Shown: positions 17,495-25,906 of the stretch, in pieces
How positions within the stretch are numbered: the stretch's first letter is position 1
How the letters are laid out: the number at the start of each line of letters is the position of its first letter
Assembly (NCBI GenBank): GCA_013285685.1
Contig: JABDHD010000025.1
Span: 1-41,877, forward strand
Origin: Bacteroidota bacterium
GTDB taxonomy: Bacteria > Bacteroidota > Bacteroidia > Sphingobacteriales > Sphingobacteriaceae
Length of the DNA stretch: 41,877 nt
Direction: 5' to 3'
The notes under the pieces: generated by a model
Seen by the model: only the letters and a program-made list of their open reading frames with translations
Database searches by the model: none
Told to the model about the DNA's origin: nothing
Program-made: the position numbers and the translations under genes

Positions 17495-20200
17495 AGCCTT
17501 TTTTTTCTGTTTGCAATAATATTAATAGCCCATGTGAAAGCCTTTTCGCAGACTGTGCCTGCTAACACCCCCAACCGAACAGTTGACAGTATTGCCAAAA
17601 CGGATACAATAAAGAACCGCAAACCTCCTAAAGGTAAAACTTCTAACGGAAAAACGCCAATAAAAAGTGCCGCCGACACCACAAAAAAGACAGGCGAATT
17701 ACAATCGGAGGTAAAATCGCACGCCGAAGACTCCACGATAGTAGACCAGGAGCATGAGATCACCTACCTTTATGGCAAAGCGCGTGTTACTTATGAAGAT
17801 TTTGAACTGGATGCCGATTATATCCGGGTAGATCAAAAAAACCACCTGCTTTTTGCAAGAGGAAGTCTGAATCCGGCCACAAAGGCGTATGACGTTGGGA
17901 AACCAATTTCCAAGCAAGGTAAGGAGGATCCAATACTCTCCGATTCACTGCTATTTAACTACAAAACAAAAAAAGGGAAGATATATAACCCTATTTCGCA
18001 CCAGGGCGAAGACTATTTCTCGGGCGGCGAATCAAAAAAAATTGACACCAATGAAGTTGCAATTAGTAATGTTCTTTTTAGCACTTGCGACCTCCCATAC
18101 CCTGATACTCACTTTGGCATCGTCATCACAAAAGGTATCGTCGAAAAGAACCGCATTATTTCGGGCCCGGCTTACCTCGAGATCGAAGGGATACCATTGC
18201 CGCTGGCGATTCCGTTTGGCTTTTTCCCGAAACCTGACTCAAAAACATCCGGCGTTATTATTCCAACGTTCGGAGAGGACCAAACGCTCGGGTTCTATTT
18301 AAGGAATTTTGGTTATTATATCGTGGTGAATGATTACATGGACCTCACAACCACCGGTACGCTCTATTCAAAAGGCTCCTACGAGCTAAACGAGGATATG
18401 ACCTACCGTAAACGTTATAAATACGATGGAAACATCTCGTTGAGCTATGGCTCGCACAATTACGGCTTAGAAGGCGACCCGCCGACCAAGGACTTTAACA
18501 TCACCTGGTCGCACAGCCAAAACCCGGATGCAAGCCCCGGAAGCACGTTTAGTGCATCGGTAAATGCAGGTACATCAACCTTTTATCAAAATAACCCTTC
18601 CTACAGCAACTTTAACGAACAAGCACTTACGCAAAATAGCCTCAGGTCTACCATTAATTATAGCCGAACATGGGAAGGTACGCCCTTTAACCTGAGCGTA
18701 GGCCTTTCGCACAGCCAGGATCTCAGCGCTAAAACCGTTTCGCTGCAATTGCCAACGTTGAGTTTCTCGATGGCTTCCATAAGTCCTCTTCAGCCGAAAG
18801 AAACGGTAACCGAACCCAAATGGTGGCAAAAGCTAACGGTCAGTTACAGCTTGCAAGCTTCCAACGCAATCAATGACCTACCCGAATCGGAACTTTTCCA
18901 GGGAAATTATCTGATCAAAAATCTGCAGACCAGCATCGTTCACAATATACCCGTGGGCTTAAGTTTAAACGTGTTTCATTATTTCCAATTCAGCACCAAC
19001 GTAAATTATACCGAGCACTGGTATCTCAAAACCCTGCAAAAATCTTTTGCCCGGGGGAGTATTTCGGGCCTGGATTCGATGGTTACTGATACGGTTAACG
19101 GCTTCAGAAGAGCCGGTTCTTATAACCTGAGCACCAGCCTTTCTACGAAGATTTACAGCGAAATAGATTTCAAAAAAGGGAATTTGATAGCGATAAGGCA
19201 TGTAATGACCCCTTCGATCAGTTTTGCTTACAATCCTGATTTTTCGGCGCTCGGCTACGGGTATTACAAGTCGGCGGTAAGTAATGCCACACTCCCGTAT
19301 CCATACACCAGCCAAACCTATTCCATTTTTGAAGACGGCTTTCCGTCTGCCGGTAAACAAATGGGCATAGGGCTGAGCATTGACAATACACTACAGGCAA
19401 AATATAAACCGAAAGCAACGGACACCTCCGGAAAGCCCAGAAAAGTGGACTGGCTGCAGGGATTCAGCATTTCATCGTTCTATAATTTTGCGGCTGATTC
19501 AATCAATTTGTCGCCTATTACATTTTCGGCGCATACCGCCATCTTTAATCAAAAGGTAAATTTGACCTTTTTCGGTTCATTCAATCCGTACGTAAACCAG
19601 GTGCTCGATTCCATATCAAATGGGCAGGTGCTGAAATATACGCGCGAGATCAACCAGTTTACGTGGCAGCACGGGCAGTTCCCGACGCTCACGTCGTTCA
19701 GTTTTTCGATGAGTGGCGCCTTAAACTCAACCACGTTTAGCCCGCATGCCCCGGTCACGCCGGGGAGCACCCTGCAAACCATCAACCCGCAACAAGCGCA
19801 AAGATTAGCCATGATCAACAGCGATCCGAGTGCCTATGTCGATTTTAATGTACCCTGGAACGTGTCGTTCAACTACAGTTTCAGCTATAACAATAACATC
19901 GTTAATACCAATATTACCAATACGGTCATGTTGAGTGGCGATGTGAACCTTACCGACAACTGGAAAGTACAGTATAGCACTACTTATGACCTAAGGGCGT
20001 TGAAATTAAGCGGCGTACCTCAGTTCACCATTTACCGCAAATTACACTGCTGGGATTTGAATGTGCAGTGGGTGCCGTTTGGGTTTTATAAATCCTATAA
20101 CATAACTTTGAAGGTGGATGCAGCGATCCTGCAGGATTTGAAGCTTAGCAAGCGCAGCGACTATACCAATAATCAAACTTTTAACAACGGCAATTACTAA
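17483..20200 (+). CDS. lptD: LPS-assembly protein LptD, Bacteroidota type
   Basis: LptD is the outer-membrane barrel that inserts LPS. The 905-residue protein starts with a signal peptide (MKFKSLFFLFAIILIAHVKAFSQ region). It has a low-complexity linker with Lys/Thr/Pro, then an OstA-like beta-jellyroll (about 90-230, with ITYLYGKARVTYEDFELDADYI and GPAYLEIEGIPLPLAIPFGFFP), and a long aromatic-rich beta-barrel region. The start must be TTG: an in-frame TAA lies 9 bp upstream and there is no ATG before the signal peptide. The chain ends in KRSDYTNNQTFNNGNY without the usual terminal aromatic hydrophobic signature beyond the final Tyr. The cinA ATG overlaps its stop (TAATG). Confidence 0.88.
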   Translation: MKFKSLFFLFAIILIAHVKAFSQTVPANTPNRTVDSIAKTDTIKNRKPPKGKTSNGKTPIKSAADTTKKTGELQSEVKSHAEDSTIVDQEHEITYLYGKARVTYEDFELDADYIRVDQKNHLLFARGSLNPATKAYDVGKPISKQGKEDPILSDSLLFNYKTKKGKIYNPISHQGEDYFSGGESKKIDTNEVAISNVLFSTCDLPYPDTHFGIVITKGIVEKNRIISGPAYLEIEGIPLPLAIPFGFFPKPDSKTSGVIIPTFGEDQTLGFYLRNFGYYIVVNDYMDLTTTGTLYSKGSYELNEDMTYRKRYKYDGNISLSYGSHNYGLEGDPPTKDFNITWSHSQNPDASPGSTFSASVNAGTSTFYQNNPSYSNFNEQALTQNSLRSTINYSRTWEGTPFNLSVGLSHSQDLSAKTVSLQLPTLSFSMASISPLQPKETVTEPKWWQKLTVSYSLQASNAINDLPESELFQGNYLIKNLQTSIVHNIPVGLSLNVFHYFQFSTNVNYTEHWYLKTLQKSFARGSISGLDSMVTDTVNGFRRAGSYNLSTSLSTKIYSEIDFKKGNLIAIRHVMTPSISFAYNPDFSALGYGYYKSAVSNATLPYPYTSQTYSIFEDGFPSAGKQMGIGLSIDNTLQAKYKPKATDTSGKPRKVDWLQGFSISSFYNFAADSINLSPITFSAHTAIFNQKVNLTFFGSFNPYVNQVLDSISNGQVLKYTREINQFTWQHGQFPTLTSFSFSMSGALNSTTFSPHAPVTPGSTLQTINPQQAQRLAMINSDPSAYVDFNVPWNVSFNYSFSYNNNIVNTNITNTVMLSGDVNLTDNWKVQYSTTYDLRALKLSGVPQFTIYRKLHCWDLNVQWVPFGFYKSYNITLKVDAAILQDLKLSKRSDYTNNQTFNNGNY

Positions 20201-21456
20201 TGCTTGCTGAAATAATTACCATCGGCGACGAGATACTTATCGGACAGATCGTCGACACGAATTCGGCCTGGATGGCAGGCCGGCTCAACCGGATCGGTAT
20301 CCGGGTTAAGCAGATTTCGTCGGTATCCGACGACCGCCAGCACATACTTACAGCGCTAAAAGAAGCGGCAGGCAGGGCCGACCTGATTTTAATAACCGGC
20401 GGCCTGGGGCCGACCAAAGACGACATTACAAAAAAAACACTTTGCGAATATTTTGGCGTTGGGCTGGTTATGAACGAGGCCGCGCTGGCCAACGTTGAAA
20501 GAATATTTGCGCGGCTAAGAGGCACCCTTACCGAACTGCTGGAAGTAAACCGCCAACAGGCGCTGGTTCCCGAAAACTGCGAGGTGATTCAGAACAAAAA
20601 CGGAACCGCTCCCTGCATGTGGTTTAATGAGGGCGGTAAAATTTATGTTTCGATGCCAGGTGTACCGCACGAAATGATGTACCTGATGGAGGGTGATATC
20701 CTGCCGAGATTAAAATCAACCTTCAAGCTCCCGGCTATTGTTCACTATACCATGTTAACCGCCGGTGAGGGCGAATCTTACCTGGCCAACCGTATCGCCG
20801 ACATTGAAGATTCGCTCCCCTCGCATATAAAATTAGCGTATTTACCAAAACTCGGACAGGTAAGACTAAGGTTAAGCGGTTATGGTGAAGATGAAACGGT
20901 TTTAACCCAAGAGGTCAAAAAATACGCCGGCCAAATCGTAGAGCGTGTTAAGAATGTGGTGGTAGCGGAAGAGGACATTCCGATCGAAAAAGCTATTTTA
21001 AACCGGATGGGGAAAAAAGGGCTCACGCTATCCGTCGCTGAAAGTTGTACCGGCGGGTACATCTCTCATTTATTTACGCAGCACCCCGGAGCATCGAAGG
21101 TTTTTTTGGGCGGCGGCGTAACCTATTCGAACACGTTAAAAGAAACACTATTAGGCGTTAAAAGGGAGACTTTGGACCAATTTGGAGCGGTAAGCGAAGA
21201 AACGGCAAAGGAAATGGTAGAAGGCGCCCTGAAGAATTTTAAATCGGATTATGCCATTGCAGTTACCGGAATAGCCGGCCCTGATGGTGGTACGCCCGAA
21301 AAGCCGGTTGGCACCGTTTTTATCGCGGTAGCAAATATTAACAAAACCTTTGCAAAGAAATTAACATTTGGTAATAAACGCCAGCAAAACATCGAAAGAA
21401 GCGCGATTTCAGCTTTGAATATGTTGAATACTTTAATCAACGAAAGTGGAAAGTAA
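20200..21456 (+). CDS. cinA: CinA family protein (NMN deamidase / ADP-ribose pyrophosphatase type)
   Basis: The 418-residue protein has the two-domain CinA layout. The N-terminal molybdopterin-binding-like domain (about 1-170) carries EIITIGDEILIGQIVDTNSAWMA and LILITGGLGPTKDDITK. The C-terminal deamidase domain (about 255-415) carries SVAESCTGGYISHLFT, GGGVTYSNTLKE and AVTGIAGPDGGTPEKPVGTVFIA. Family members recycle pyridine nucleotides by deamidating NMN and hydrolysing ADP-ribose. The length is normal. Translation is probably coupled to lptD through the TAATG overlap, although no functional link is obvious. The next gene follows after a 43-bp gap with its own -7 box. Confidence 0.93.
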   Translation: MLAEIITIGDEILIGQIVDTNSAWMAGRLNRIGIRVKQISSVSDDRQHILTALKEAAGRADLILITGGLGPTKDDITKKTLCEYFGVGLVMNEAALANVERIFARLRGTLTELLEVNRQQALVPENCEVIQNKNGTAPCMWFNEGGKIYVSMPGVPHEMMYLMEGDILPRLKSTFKLPAIVHYTMLTAGEGESYLANRIADIEDSLPSHIKLAYLPKLGQVRLRLSGYGEDETVLTQEVKKYAGQIVERVKNVVVAEEDIPIEKAILNRMGKKGLTLSVAESCTGGYISHLFTQHPGASKVFLGGGVTYSNTLKETLLGVKRETLDQFGAVSEETAKEMVEGALKNFKSDYAIAVTGIAGPDGGTPEKPVGTVFIAVANINKTFAKKLTFGNKRQQNIERSAISALNMLNTLINESGK

Positions 21457-21469
21457 CCGGAAAATGCGC

Positions 21470-21477
21470 TAATTTTG
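21470..21477 (+). promoter_or_regulatory. Probable -7 box for the E2 gene
   Basis: TAATTTTG matches TAnnTTTG exactly and ends 22 bp before the ATG at 21500. A clear -33 element was not found. Confidence 0.4.
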
Positions 21478-21499
21478 GCCATCAACTCTAAAATTGTCT

Positions 21500-23245
21500 A
21501 TGGCTAAATATAAACTGTTACTGCCCAAAATGGGGGAAAGCGTTGCAGAAGCGACTGTGATCCGGTGGACCAAACGTCCCGGAGATCATGTTGAGGCTGA
21601 CGACACAGTAATGGAAATTGCCACAGACAAGGTTGACTCCGATGTTCCGTCGCCTGTTTCGGGCAAACTGCTTGAACAGCTTTGTAAGGAAAATGATGTG
21701 GTTCAAGTCGGCGCTGTAATTGCCATTATCGAAACTGCGGAACCCGAAGAAGTTAAGGAGACGGTTGCCGCGCCGGCGGCACCTGGTGCTGCGCCCGTAC
21801 AGGCAGAACCCGCACCGACCTTTCATATGGAGCAGCCTGCAGCCGAAGCTCAGCGCCCATTTTTTGCGTCGCCGTCCGTTGCCGAACCTGCGCCTCCTCC
21901 GGTTGAACCGGAACGGCATTTTTTTGAAGAGCCGGAGCCTAAAAAAATTGAACCCGAAGAGCCCAAACAACCGGTATTTGCACAACAGCGCGAAGATACA
22001 GCAAGGCCGGTACCCTATATTGAACAATTAGAGGAGCGTGAAACTCAAAAAACTGATGAAGAAGCAGTGAAAGGGGAAGGACGGTTCTATTCACCATTAG
22101 TTAAAAACATCGCTGCGCAGGAAGGAATCAGCCATAACGAACTGGATAAAATACCCGGTACAGGAGCTGAAGGCCGCCTAACCAAGGACGATCTTCTGAA
22201 TTATATTGACAACAAGTACCGGCATGCTGCAGAGGCACCGGCGCAACCGACTCCCGAAGCTATAAAGGAAGAGGTAACCTGGCCGGATTTAGATATCGAA
22301 GAGAAGGCCCCGCTGCCTGTCAAAGAACCGGAGCCTGAGCAAATGCCCGAAACTGCAAAGCCGGAAACCGTTGAAGCGAACGCCGAACCAGGGCCGGTAT
22401 CCGAAGCGCCCAAACCGGAGCCCGTTGTTGAGGCGCCCAAACCGGAGCCCGTTGTTGAAACACCCAAAGCCGAACCTGTTGTTGAGGCGCCAAAAGTTGT
22501 TACGGAGCCGGCAAAACCAGCGACTTCCACATCGGGCGGAGATGAAATTATCGAAATGGACCGTATGCGCCGGCTCATAGCCGACCACATGGTGATGAGC
22601 AAGCATACTTCGCCGCACGTAACCTCGTTTGTTGAAGCTGACGTTACTAACCTGGTATTATGGCGCGAAAAAATAAAAAGCTCGTTTGAAAAACGCGAAG
22701 GCGAGAAGATCACCTTCACGCCACTGTTTATTGAAGCAGTGGTGCGGTCGATAAAGGACATGCCGATGATCAACGTGCAGGTAAACGGTACGCAGATCAT
22801 CAAAAAGAAAGATATCAATATCGGTATGGCCACTGCCTTGCCAAGCGGCAACCTCATCGTTCCGGTAATTAAGCGGGCCGATGAATTAAACCTGATCGGC
22901 CTTACCAAATCGGTTAACGACCTGGCCGGCCGCGCCCGTAGCGGTAAACTGAGGCCAGATGATACACAGGGCGGTACGTTTACCATCACCAACGTCGGCA
23001 CATTCGGCAACGTAATGGGTACGCCGATAATCAACCAGCCGCAGGCGGCTATATTAGCCGTTGGCGCCATCCGGAAGAAACCGGCGGTTATTGAAACGCT
23101 GCAGGGAGATATGATCGGCATACGCCACATGATGTTCCTGTCACTGTCCTACGATCATAGGGTAGTGGACGGCGCTCTCGGCGGTTCGTTTGTAAGAAGG
23201 ATTGCTGATTACCTTGAAAACTGGGATCCGGGAAGGGAGATTTAA
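21500..23245 (+). CDS. 2-oxoacid dehydrogenase E2 (dihydrolipoamide acyltransferase)
   Basis: This is the core acyltransferase of a 2-oxoacid dehydrogenase complex. The 581-residue protein has a lipoyl domain (about 1-76, lipoylated K44 in ATDKVDSDVPS). An acidic Pro/Glu-rich linker follows, then a peripheral-subunit-binding domain (about 190-235, SPLVKNIAAQEGISHNELDKIPGTGAEGRLTKDDL). A second Pro/Glu linker contains 9-residue tandem repeats, and the catalytic domain (about 345-581) has the active-site H553 in DHRVVDGALGG. The start is the ATG at 21500; a TTG two codons earlier is in frame but unnecessary. No E1 or E3 gene is adjacent. The branched-chain or 2-oxoglutarate version cannot be decided from this gene alone. 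No Pyr/Ala pyruvate-type features stand out. Confidence 0.92.
   Translation: MAKYKLLLPKMGESVAEATVIRWTKRPGDHVEADDTVMEIATDKVDSDVPSPVSGKLLEQLCKENDVVQVGAVIAIIETAEPEEVKETVAAPAAPGAAPVQAEPAPTFHMEQPAAEAQRPFFASPSVAEPAPPPVEPERHFFEEPEPKKIEPEEPKQPVFAQQREDTARPVPYIEQLEERETQKTDEEAVKGEGRFYSPLVKNIAAQEGISHNELDKIPGTGAEGRLTKDDLLNYIDNKYRHAAEAPAQPTPEAIKEEVTWPDLDIEEKAPLPVKEPEPEQMPETAKPETVEANAEPGPVSEAPKPEPVVEAPKPEPVVETPKAEPVVEAPKVVTEPAKPATSTSGGDEIIEMDRMRRLIADHMVMSKHTSPHVTSFVEADVTNLVLWREKIKSSFEKREGEKITFTPLFIEAVVRSIKDMPMINVQVNGTQIIKKKDINIGMATALPSGNLIVPVIKRADELNLIGLTKSVNDLAGRARSGKLRPDDTQGGTFTITNVGTFGNVMGTPIINQPQAAILAVGAIRKKPAVIETLQGDMIGIRHMMFLSLSYDHRVVDGALGGSFVRRIADYLENWDPGREI
22403..22483. repeat. Three in-frame 27-bp tandem repeats in the E2 linker
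   Basis: Units at 22403-22429, 22430-22456 and 22457-22483 encode EAPKPEPVV, EAPKPEPVV and ETPKAEPVV. The first two differ by a single base (GAA/GAG), so the duplication is recent. A partial fourth unit (EAPKVV) follows. They lengthen the flexible second linker. Confidence 0.9.
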
Positions 23246-23387
23246 AGCGAGCTATATTTGAGGAAAAGAAGACAAACGATAAATCTTGTTTGGTCAAATT
23301 CCATAAAAATGGCCCCATCTAAAAAACAATAACGACTCCAGGTTAGGTTAACAGCGCCATTGTAAGCACATCAGATGATGCGATGTT

Positions 23388-24566
23388 TTAATTACGTGTT
23401 ATTTCGACAGCTGGTTCAAACTTCCTTGTAACCGTTTCATAAATAATTTTGAGCCATATTATAAACGATGGCAGCGCCATTAATTTGTACGGCATAACAT
23501 ATTTATCCCGTAGGTATTTTGGGAAAACATCAGACGGGGCATTAGTCACCAGCAGCGCAAAAATCAGTAAAAAAATCTCGAAGGCGGTTGGCTTTCTGCT
23601 TAAATTCATAAACCAGATGCCTATACCAATAGTCGCTATAATGTAGGTGGGCGGTTCGGAACCACTGCTGAAAATAACGGTAAAAATTAAACACGACGCA
23701 ACTATCAGCAGTTGGTATTGCAAAGTCTGATAACATCTTGTTCGAATGTAAGATAAGGCAAATAACAACATGGCCGGGATCAGCACAAACAGGGTCTGCA
23801 GATGCTGGTAATTGAATATTCGGCTTATCATTCCCATTACACATATATAGGTTCGGTTTGAAGTTAAATTGTCAGCATTTTTTTCGGCCAGGTCAGGGTA
23901 CCAATCGTGATAGGTTTTAATGATGTATGCCGGGGAAGAAAATATCATTGGCAGCGCAAAAAGCACCACCGACCAAAATAACATCCCTAAAATTAATTTT
24001 AACTTATTCTCCGAAAAGAAAAAGAAGGCCAATCCGACAATTCCGTAAAGTTTTATCGCCGTACCTAAAACTATCATTAAGGCTGCCCAAAAGTCCTGTT
24101 TTTTTCTTATAAAGATAAAACTGAGTATTATTAAGGCGGCAATAAGCGGGTTAACCTGGTTGTTTTGAGCTGAGCACATAATGGTGGCTGCGCTTATCAG
24201 CAGAATAGCAAGACGCTGATTTTCTCTGAACGGCATTTTCATAACTGCCCAATACAGCATCCACGAGATAAAAGTAACCCAGAGCAAAACCGCTATCCCG
24301 TCAGGCAAAAAGGTAAAGGCGGCAATAATGAGGCTAAATGTAGGCCCGTAGTGATTAAGGTCAAAATAATATTCGGGCTGCGGGCCAAAAAGGCTGTGTT
24401 GCTGGGTTAGGTTTAGAAACGTGTGCTTATAAATAATATAGTCATTGTAATGCGTGTTAGCAGCGGTGTGCTGCATGACCTCTCTTGCGACAGGGAACAG
24501 CGTTAAACCAAACCATATGATTTGTACAAATAATTTATTTTTTTGCAGGTTTTTTAATTTATCCAT
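23388..24566 (-). CDS. GT87/DUF2029-like integral membrane protein, copy 1
   Basis: The protein is polytopic, with about 9-11 predicted helices over some 392 residues. The family features of DUF2029/GT87 polyprenyl-phosphate mannosyltransferase-like proteins are visible: an early periplasmic loop with NDYIIYKHTFLNLTQQ, then YFDLNHYGPTFSLIIAAF, and an intramembrane DFWAALMIVLGTAIKLYGIVGLAFFFFSENK. The frame extends to an ATG at 24602, but the Met at 24566 (MDKLKNLQKNK) fits the paralogue's N-terminus better. It lies next to a second copy in the same direction (24638-25807). The enzymatic role is inferred from the family: transfer of a sugar from a polyprenyl carrier. Confidence 0.78.
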   Translation of the reverse strand: MDKLKNLQKNKLFVQIIWFGLTLFPVAREVMQHTAANTHYNDYIIYKHTFLNLTQQHSLFGPQPEYYFDLNHYGPTFSLIIAAFTFLPDGIAVLLWVTFISWMLYWAVMKMPFRENQRLAILLISAATIMCSAQNNQVNPLIAALIILSFIFIRKKQDFWAALMIVLGTAIKLYGIVGLAFFFFSENKLKLILGMLFWSVVLFALPMIFSSPAYIIKTYHDWYPDLAEKNADNLTSNRTYICVMGMISRIFNYQHLQTLFVLIPAMLLFALSYIRTRCYQTLQYQLLIVASCLIFTVIFSSGSEPPTYIIATIGIGIWFMNLSRKPTAFEIFLLIFALLVTNAPSDVFPKYLRDKYVMPYKLMALPSFIIWLKIIYETVTRKFEPAVEITRN

Positions 24567-24637
24567 TGTGCTTAGGTGAAGGTCGGCTTCGGGAATAAAC
24601 ATACGCAGAAAACCTGAACTATTTTTGCATCAGCCAG

Positions 24638-25807
24638 TCAGGCCGTCTGCTGAACCTGATCTGCCCGAAACTCCCTCGTCAGCATTTCATATATGATTTT
24701 ACACCAGATTAAAACGCATGGCAATGCCTTAAGCTTATAGGGCTGCACATAGTTTAAACGGATGAATTTTGGAAAGAGGTCGGAAGGAGAGAATACCGTT
24801 AACACAATACAGAATACCAGCAAAAATATTTCAAAGCCTGTGACTGGCCGGTCCAGGTTCATAAACCAGATGGCAACACCTGCCACAGCAATGATGTATG
24901 TTGGCGACTCAGACGAGCTGCTGAAAATGATCACGAATATCAGCGTTGAGGCAAGCAGCAGAAGCTGATAGGGTAGGAGCCGGTAACATTTCACTCTCAA
25001 ATACCACAAGCCAAATAATAAAATGCCGGGAATGATCACCACAATGTTGGATAATCCCCTGTAATTGAAAATATTGCGGATCAGGCCCATCAATGAAATA
25101 TCCTGGAAGCTTGGACCGATGTTGTGCATGTTTTTGTTGAGCAGATCGACGTACCAATCGTGATAATTTTGAATAATATAGGATGGCGATGTGAGAGCCA
25201 TCGGAGCCAGGAAAAGGATTACGGACCAAAATACCATGCTTAACATAAATTTAGGTTTGTTTTCCGACAGAAAAAAGAAGGCCAACCCGATAACGCCATA
25301 CAGCTTTATAAACATGCCGATACAGATCACCAGCGCCGCCCAAAAATCTTTTTTATTCCGGACAAATACAAAGCTTAAAATGATCAAGGCCCCGATCAGG
25401 GGGTTGATCTCGACGTTTGAAGATGAGGTCATCAACTCATGGGCGCAGATAAGTAATATAGGCAGATAAAGGCCTTCTTTTAGCGGCAGCAGCTTTACGG
25501 CGATATACAGCGCCCAGGCATTGAACATTACCCACAGGATAACCCCGGCGCCATCAGGCACTACGGCAAACGGCGCCATCAGCAGGGAAAAAACCGGGCC
25601 ATAATGGAACTGATCATGCATTGGACCGCGCACGGACCCAAACGGCGTTTGCTGATGAATGATATCGAAAAAGGCGTGTTTATAAACAAAGTAATTATCG
25701 TGGATGTGATTTACGATCACACTTTTAACCACTGCAAACAAGCTAAGGCCAAAGTAGGCGACTAAAACAAAGGGTTTATTGTAAACAATTTTGGCAAGTT
25801 TGGTCAT
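24638..25807 (-). CDS. GT87/DUF2029-like integral membrane protein, copy 2
   Basis: The 389-residue polytopic protein matches copy 1 along its whole length. Shared blocks include DNYFVYKHAFFDIIHQQTPFG, FHYGPVFSLLMAPF, the NPLIGALIILSFVFVR helix, KKDFWAALVICIGMFIKLYGVIGLAFFFLSENKPK and SSSESPTYIIAVAGVAIWFMNL. The pair is a tandem duplication that has diverged strongly. The product is a probable lipid-linked sugar transferase of the cell envelope, by family. A -7 box (25831-25838, leftward) lies 23 bp before its ATG, so the pair is probably one transcript starting here, separate from the kinase genes upstream. Confidence 0.8.
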   Translation of the reverse strand: MTKLAKIVYNKPFVLVAYFGLSLFAVVKSVIVNHIHDNYFVYKHAFFDIIHQQTPFGSVRGPMHDQFHYGPVFSLLMAPFAVVPDGAGVILWVMFNAWALYIAVKLLPLKEGLYLPILLICAHELMTSSSNVEINPLIGALIILSFVFVRNKKDFWAALVICIGMFIKLYGVIGLAFFFLSENKPKFMLSMVFWSVILFLAPMALTSPSYIIQNYHDWYVDLLNKNMHNIGPSFQDISLMGLIRNIFNYRGLSNIVVIIPGILLFGLWYLRVKCYRLLPYQLLLLASTLIFVIIFSSSSESPTYIIAVAGVAIWFMNLDRPVTGFEIFLLVFCIVLTVFSPSDLFPKFIRLNYVQPYKLKALPCVLIWCKIIYEMLTREFRADQVQQTA

Positions 25808-25830
25808 CAGGCAATTGACGGGTATGGCCG

Positions 25831-25838
25831 CAAATATA
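25831..25838 (-). promoter_or_regulatory. Probable -7 box for the GT87-like pair
   Basis: Leftward TATATTTG matches TAnnTTTG and lies 23 bp before the ATG of copy 2. No clear -33 TTTG was found at the expected distance. Confidence 0.45.
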
Positions 25839-25906
25839 GTAAACCGCTTAATTTAATGCCGAACATCATTTAGTTGGGTTTGGGAAATAAAAAAAGCATC
25901 GTTGTA

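Noticed and set aside
18965..19360. 131-codon leftward ORF inside lptD
   Set aside because: It lies wholly antisense to a well-supported gene and has no protein features.
21518..22027. 169-codon leftward ORF opposite the lipoyl domain
   Set aside because: It is an Arg/Phe-rich shadow of the E2 gene with no signal or domain.
22201..23130. 309-codon leftward ORF opposite the E2 gene
   Set aside because: Its product is a Ser/Thr/Gly-rich composition artefact mirroring the Pro/Glu linker and catalytic domain. The E2 frame has clear domains and active-site residues.
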